Assembly (NCBI GenBank): GCA_900708905.1
Contig: CAADRB010000037.1
Span: 555,188 to 619,187, forward strand
Source: Hymenolepis diminuta
Lineage: Eukaryota; Platyhelminthes; Cestoda; Cyclophyllidea; Hymenolepididae
DNA length: 64,000 nucleotides
Direction: 5' to 3'
Shown here in pieces: positions 59,079 to 64,000 of the stretch. The notes below the pieces were generated by a model. That model made no database searches and had not been told where the DNA came from. It saw nothing but the letters and a program-made list of their open reading frames with translations. Position 1 is the stretch's first letter; every line of letters starts with the position of its first letter. The position numbers were made by a program, and so were the translations under genes.

Positions 59079-62000
59079 CTGCCACACAAAATGGGAGAAC
59101 ATAAATAGCTGCATTAACATGTGATGCATCATAGGAATTCCAAAGTACGTTGTCGATTACTGATAAATAAAAGTAGTTTTTCTTTATATGAATGAGAATA
59201 AATGATCTGTAAAGGACTTTTTCTTGATTGCTACCCATCGCAAGATTAATTAATGAATTCAAAATAAAACACACATCAAGTACATACGTTTTGGAGATTG
59301 CATGGTGTCAAATAATTTGTTTTTTAATAAAAGCACATATATTGGAGGGGTCCGTAGGCAAGTCAAGATGCGTATTCCACTGGCATTGTGGTACACAATG
59401 CACAGGATAGAAATGATCACCAATGCAGGCATGTATCAATCAAATAAAAAATCCTTAATTTTAATAATAGTAAAGATGTTTTGGATGATAATAGTGCAGA
59501 AACTCGCAAAATTTGATTATGTAAAGATACACAACCTCTGGTTTTAAAAAGAGAGCAAGTATTAAAAAATCCCAGTTTGACGTTTCAGTCGGAGCTTGAA
59601 TCAATCATTCTGGTATTCTTTTAAATTCTAAAATGAATTCGCCTTGATTGAGAAACTCAGTGGTACGAGGTAACTTAATAGAAGGAACCGCAAAAAGAAA
59701 GCAACTTACCTGATTTGTAAATTTAGAAATGTCCCAAACGTGTACCAACAATGAATCGCCTATTGATTGGTTATTTGGGGGATTCGAACGCTTGCTTATT
59801 GGTTATTAAGCATTGAATAGGTAGTAATACTCTTAATAAGGATGATATTCCAATATATGTTTGAACTGAGTTTAGGCCAATTATTACAAGCTATTCCGAC
59901 AAACAAAGTTCTTGGAATGGGAAAGATGTGCCTTGAGTATAGATCGCCAAATAACCGTCCAGTCGACTTGCCAAATCTTACAGAACTTAGTACTTCAACT
60001 GTACAAGTGAGAAGTTGTAAGTGTTTAAGGAAAAGCTTACCGAAGAAGTACTTGAGGGATTCTGCTGTCCATTAGGTGGATTGAGGAGCTCCTGGCAGAT
60101 GTTTTGCAAGCAAGCCAACTCGTAACCGCAGTCGATATTGCTGGCGACAGGCGAGGTGGTGTGCTCAGAAGTGCTGCGTTCCAGCACTCCAGGAAGAGAG
60201 GAAATGTCTCTTAAAAATCTGCGCATCACTGGAATCTGCGCCTCCACGTAGGCATTCATGAAGCGCATGAAGAACTCCTGAAAGCAAGTATGGAACCTCA
60301 GTAGCCAATTTGTTTAATGAAAACTGATTGAATCGGCAAATTGTTAAAATCACTGGCAAATTATTCCACATCCTGGCTATATTTACTCAAGCCTCATTAA
60401 CAGTATGAAGTAACGATGTATAGCCACTTCTTTAACCTAGGTTGCTGCTCAATAACGTTTATTGCTCAGACTTAGTAGGAAGAATTTAAAAACCCCTTGT
60501 AAAGGTACAACCTGGGTGATGGAGTTCTTTGAAGAGATTTCGTCCCAGTTACGAGTGAAAAAAACAGCAGTTGAGATGCGAATTCTATTTATAGAACTTG
60601 CTTTTACTTCTCATCTAAGTGTTAAAAAACGCTTTCTAATATTTAATCCCAAAACAACAGGGACAGGCAAAAATACTTTGACCTTTAACGAGGGCACATC
60701 AGAGGGTCAAAGATTAATGGTAGAGTCAACTTTTAACAGGCAAAGAATAATCAAGTATGTGTTTCGAACTTTTTCCCTGCTTTTTAAAAAATGCAAAATT
60801 TGAAATTGGCCGAATGCCAACCAAGTGCACGAAATGCCTTCCACTTTCACTAATATTCGATTTCCTATGAAGCTACCTTTCAATATAAACTTTAAAGTGA
60901 TTAACTAGATGGCCATTTGTTCATCTTTCAACATGCGAATGCTTACCTTATCACCAAAAGTGGAGAGATTAGCGAGTGATTGGAGAGACTTTGCGACAAG
61001 AGTGAGATTGCGTTGACAATTTGACTCACCCGGGAAGGTGCTGGCCAGCCCAAAGAGGGAGGGAGTAAGGATGGCCGGGCAGACAAAGCGTAAAAAGATG
61101 CAGGCGGAGATCAACTTATCACAAAACTCTGCCCCTTTTGAGGGTTCCAACGCGGCTCGGAATGACGAAAACACGTCCAACAGGGGCCTAACAGGTGAAA
61201 AAATGAAAAGGATGTCAAAAAATATATTATGTTTCTTTAAATTGTGCAAGTAGATGTAAATATAAAAGTGAATAATGTTATTGATTATTTGGTTATGGTA
61301 ACCACGGTATGAACGCTAATGGGATCGGAATCTAATCCAGTTAATGAATATTTTAATATTTTTTTCACTTAAAGTTTAATATTTACAAGCATTTATCATG
61401 ATTACCACAGAAAAGCAAAAAAATTTTACCGTTTATCGAATAACGATAAGTTCAACAAATGATAAAGCGGAGGGGATCAAAAAGATACCGACAGCAATGT
61501 CGGGATGTCAAGAGGTCTTCATTTGATTTTTGAACTTGAATCGAATATTTACTAATTGGACAACTCAGTTTCCAAAATCGGATCACCACAGAAAATTTTA
61601 AGTTAGCGTAGTTCCATAAGCTATGTTCACTCAAGGTGCCTTCGTAATTTTATGAAAATGGGAAAAGTGACTTTTAACTCTATTTTTTCGACCTTAACAT
61701 GGAATGAAGCTCGCAGCTTTTACTGGACAGTGCTGTCTTCTACATTGACTGAACTTATAAATGGAACTAGATGTTTTGGAGAAGTAAATGCGCGTAAACA
61801 TGGTCTCTGACAGACCTCAACGTCGATAAAGAGACGGACTCTTATTCAAACAGTTTGGAGACCGTTTAAGATTAGCAAAGTTACAGTAAATGCAAAATTA
61901 TACTGAAATAACAAATGCATGTTGACAATCAATATGTATGTAATCCCGACAAGATACCAGAAACTGGGTCCTTTCCATTCAAAATAAATTAATAAAAGGG

Positions 62001-63740
62001 TAATGCTGGGGGGTTATAACGGATTAGCACAATTTCACACAAATATGAGAAGCATGAATTCAGTCTGAACTTATTAATAGTTTATCATAAAACTTCAACA
62101 GGTTAAGGACTTTTCAGATAAAAATCCTTGAGACAGCCAATGAACATTGCAAAGAGGCTGAAATCTACACGATTCAGTGATAAGATCAAGGTAACGTGTT
62201 TTTAACATTTGCCGTAGGAAAAAGAAAGTACTAGCCTGATTCATTGTGGTTTAGTCATCTCTGTGCTAATTGATCTAACGACCAAGTGTTCTAATGCTCC
62301 AATTACACAAAAGTCGAGGGTATGATTCGAAGAAATGCGTTAAACTTTTCAAATGTGTATTAAAATCGAACGAACTGAGAAATGACGAACAGAACAAAGT
62401 TCCAACTGTGTTGCATGAAATTAGATCCCACGTCTGCGTAATTCAATAAGGCGACTTCCCATGCAAATGCCGTTCACATTCTGTACCCCCAAGTGTCTAA
62501 GCCGTTTTTTCAAGAATTGGGTCATACCAAGGCTGCTGCCGCTACGTCTTCACAGTTAGCAGAAAGTCGTCAGCCGACCCGACAGATGTTAAATTTCAAC
62601 CTGTATGCACTTTTAACAGCAAGGTCAGTCGGTACGTGAGGGTTATGCGAAGAAAACGGGGNGGGGGGAGAGTGAAGGAAGAATGTTATTTTAGAACACG
62701 CAAAGCTCGTTCAGATTTTTTTGCTAGTCAAATTAAGCCAAACAGACCGATTTGAACAGCGCTTTTTTTACCAACGGTCTGATGCGAAAATAAACCACAA
62801 GTTGCTATTTTTCAAGGAAAATTTCTGATACAAATACGCTGAAAGGTCGAGAGACGGTTCATAGGGCAAAATCAAAGAGAATAGGGATAGTCTGTTCCTA
62901 ATCGTATTGTATAGAGCCTAAACAATAAATCACCATGAGACACTCGAATATTGATTTCTGTCATCAGAAGTATAGCCATCAATCTACCATGAGTGACACA
63001 TGTAAATGTCACTTAGTTTTCTGTCAAAAATTGCGAGTAGTTTCTCTGAGATTTACGTGGATCATTTTAACAGTATGGGGTTAATCTGAAGTTTAATTTT
63101 ATTGGCATCATAATGTGATTTACAACCTGAGCAACGATAGCTTTCAACCTCAACGCTTTGCACACGCATTCTAATAGAGGAAACTATGTAATAACATCAA
63201 ATTCTGTTTGCCCGATTAACTGAAAACTTTTTCCCTACGTGGTTTTCTTACTCATATTATTTGCAGAGATCTTTAAAAACGTTAGAAACCGTCTTATCAA
63301 ATGCCATAAAAGTGTTTTATTTATTCAAATGTCTAGACTGCTTATTTCTAGACAATAACCAAATAAAAGTCAACTCACTTGGGGAAGTTCGGTAGACTAG
63401 CACACACAGCCTCCCATACGAGATCAAGATGTTGTAGCAGCTGGGTCTGACTGTAGACCAGACTTCCTGCTTGGGCAACCCTTCCGTTATTCAACACGGC
63501 AAGGCGAGAAAGACCATTTCCTGGCATATCTGAGCAATTGCTGTTAGTAATTACATTCCTTTTTCGTGAGCAGTAGTCCTGAATAATCCTAGTTGCTGCT
63601 GCTGATGTTTCTCGACCATCAGGAGAGAGTAGAGAGCCTGCTGAAAGGTTGGAAGGTGAAAGTTTGTCCGGATCTACTTCCCAAGTGTCAGGACAGACTA
63701 AAACCCGTTGAATGAACCGATGGAGAAGACTGTGCAGATA
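54511..63740 (-). CDS. RasGAP of the SynGAP/DAB2IP/RASAL2 family, 3' part (5' end beyond right edge)
   Basis: The family speeds GTP hydrolysis by Ras/Rap and so switches them off, usually at the plasma membrane or synapse. Exons in the window: 63379-63740, 60947-61187, 60041-60277, 58479-59078, 56596-57045, 55746-56221 and 54511-55285, with a stop TGA at 54511-54513. All borders are GT-AG and phases agree. The GAP core shows YLHSLLHRFIQRVL, the EVDP motif, ISACIFLRFVCPAILTPSLF (the family block FLRFxCPAI) and LTLVAKSLQSLANLSTFGDK, followed by EFFMRFMNAYVEAQIPVMRR. The C2 domain and the arginine-finger loop are not here and must lie to the right of 64000. The C-terminal about 750 residues are low complexity. 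A poly(A) signal candidate sits about 290 bp past the stop. Neurofibromin-type GAPs are less similar. Confidence 0.93.
60041..63740 (-). CDS. RasGAP exons covering the second half of the GAP domain
   Basis: Exons read as 63379-63740, 60947-61187 and 60041-60277. The first opens YLHSLLHRFIQRVLVCPDTW then EVDPDKL, equal to the YLHDTLGEFIRALYES...CEVDP segment of SynGAP relatives. About 60 unmatched residues follow before the frame resumes as SQTQLLQHLDLVWEAVCASL and PNFPKPLLDVFSSFRAAL, which line up with [20 protein letters not shown] and FPRELKEVFASWR. The second exon carries FLRFVCPAI. The third has the post-core helix FMNAYVEAQIPVMRRFLRDI and GYELACLQNICQELL, matching DLGRELSSLHSLLWE. Introns between these exons are 2.2 kb and 0.7 kb. 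Confidence 0.92.
61188..63378 (-). other. RasGAP intron (2.2 kb)
   Basis: Between the two exons of the GAP core. Contains the unresolved base at 62662 within a G tract; no coding frame or repeat was recognised. The shorter stretch 63741-64000 on the right is also intronic, with no further exon seen before the window ends. Confidence 0.6.
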
Positions 63741-64000
63741 CTAAATTGAAAACAAAATATATAAGCCACTACTTAGGGAGAAAAGAAGCGATTATAAAGG
63801 TTGAAAACAACAAGCGCTGTGTCCATAAACATGGTCGGAAAACAACAAACGACGGTACTGCTTGTTTACACATTAGTCGTAGGCACCACTTTCGGCATTT
63901 ATTTAGAGCCGTTAACTTTTTATACAACTTAATTCACAACCAATAGCTAGCCACCAGCAAAACTCTCGTGGAAAGCTATGGAGATCGAACGAAATCATCT

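Overview
The window is eukaryotic (animal) DNA. It is AT-rich, holds two unresolved bases (n at 30869 and 62662), and its coding sequence is cut into many small exons with GT/AG borders. All three recognisable genes lie on the minus strand, head to tail, so transcription runs right to left. Two things point to a flatworm: the first seven introns of the central gene are only 33-40 bp while later ones reach 2-3 kb, a 5'-micro-intron gradient known from schistosomes; and a Ty3/gypsy-type gag relic is present. This is an inference; class (tapeworm, fluke, monogenean) is not resolved.

Right, about 54.5-64 kb: the 3' part of a RasGAP gene of the SynGAP/DAB2IP/RASAL2 family. The second half of the GAP domain is followed by a long Ser/Pro/His-rich tail. 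The 5' half (C2 and arginine-finger region) is off the right edge. A 2.7-kb intergenic stretch follows.

Centre, 7.8-51.8 kb: one complete VPS13 gene (VPS13A/C-like bridge-type lipid-transfer protein). I could place about 65 exons coding for roughly 3,550 residues: chorein N-terminus, long RBG rod, two FFAT-like motifs, a VAB domain with six Asn-centred repeats, an ATG2_C/DH-like region and a C-terminal PH-like domain. Its introns carry a 1,206-bp mariner copy with both inverted repeats and a TA duplication, a decayed second Tc1/mariner transposase, and a short dispersed repeat.

Left, 0-7.8 kb: three exons of a probable bHLH-Zip transcription factor (MITF/TFE type), ending inside the basic region so that the HLH-Zip exons must lie beyond the left edge, plus a gag-like relic between it and VPS13.

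Functionally, VPS13 (lipid transfer at membrane contacts), a Ras-inactivating protein and a possible lysosome/stress transcription factor do not form a known cluster; their adjacency is probably incidental. I found no CRISPR array, rRNA, convincing tRNA or novel multi-gene system. The most notable points are gene-structure oddities within VPS13: a His-tract exon inside the VAB domain, a GC-AG intron at a conserved motif, a mariner 14 bp from a splice donor, and paired FFAT-like motifs.
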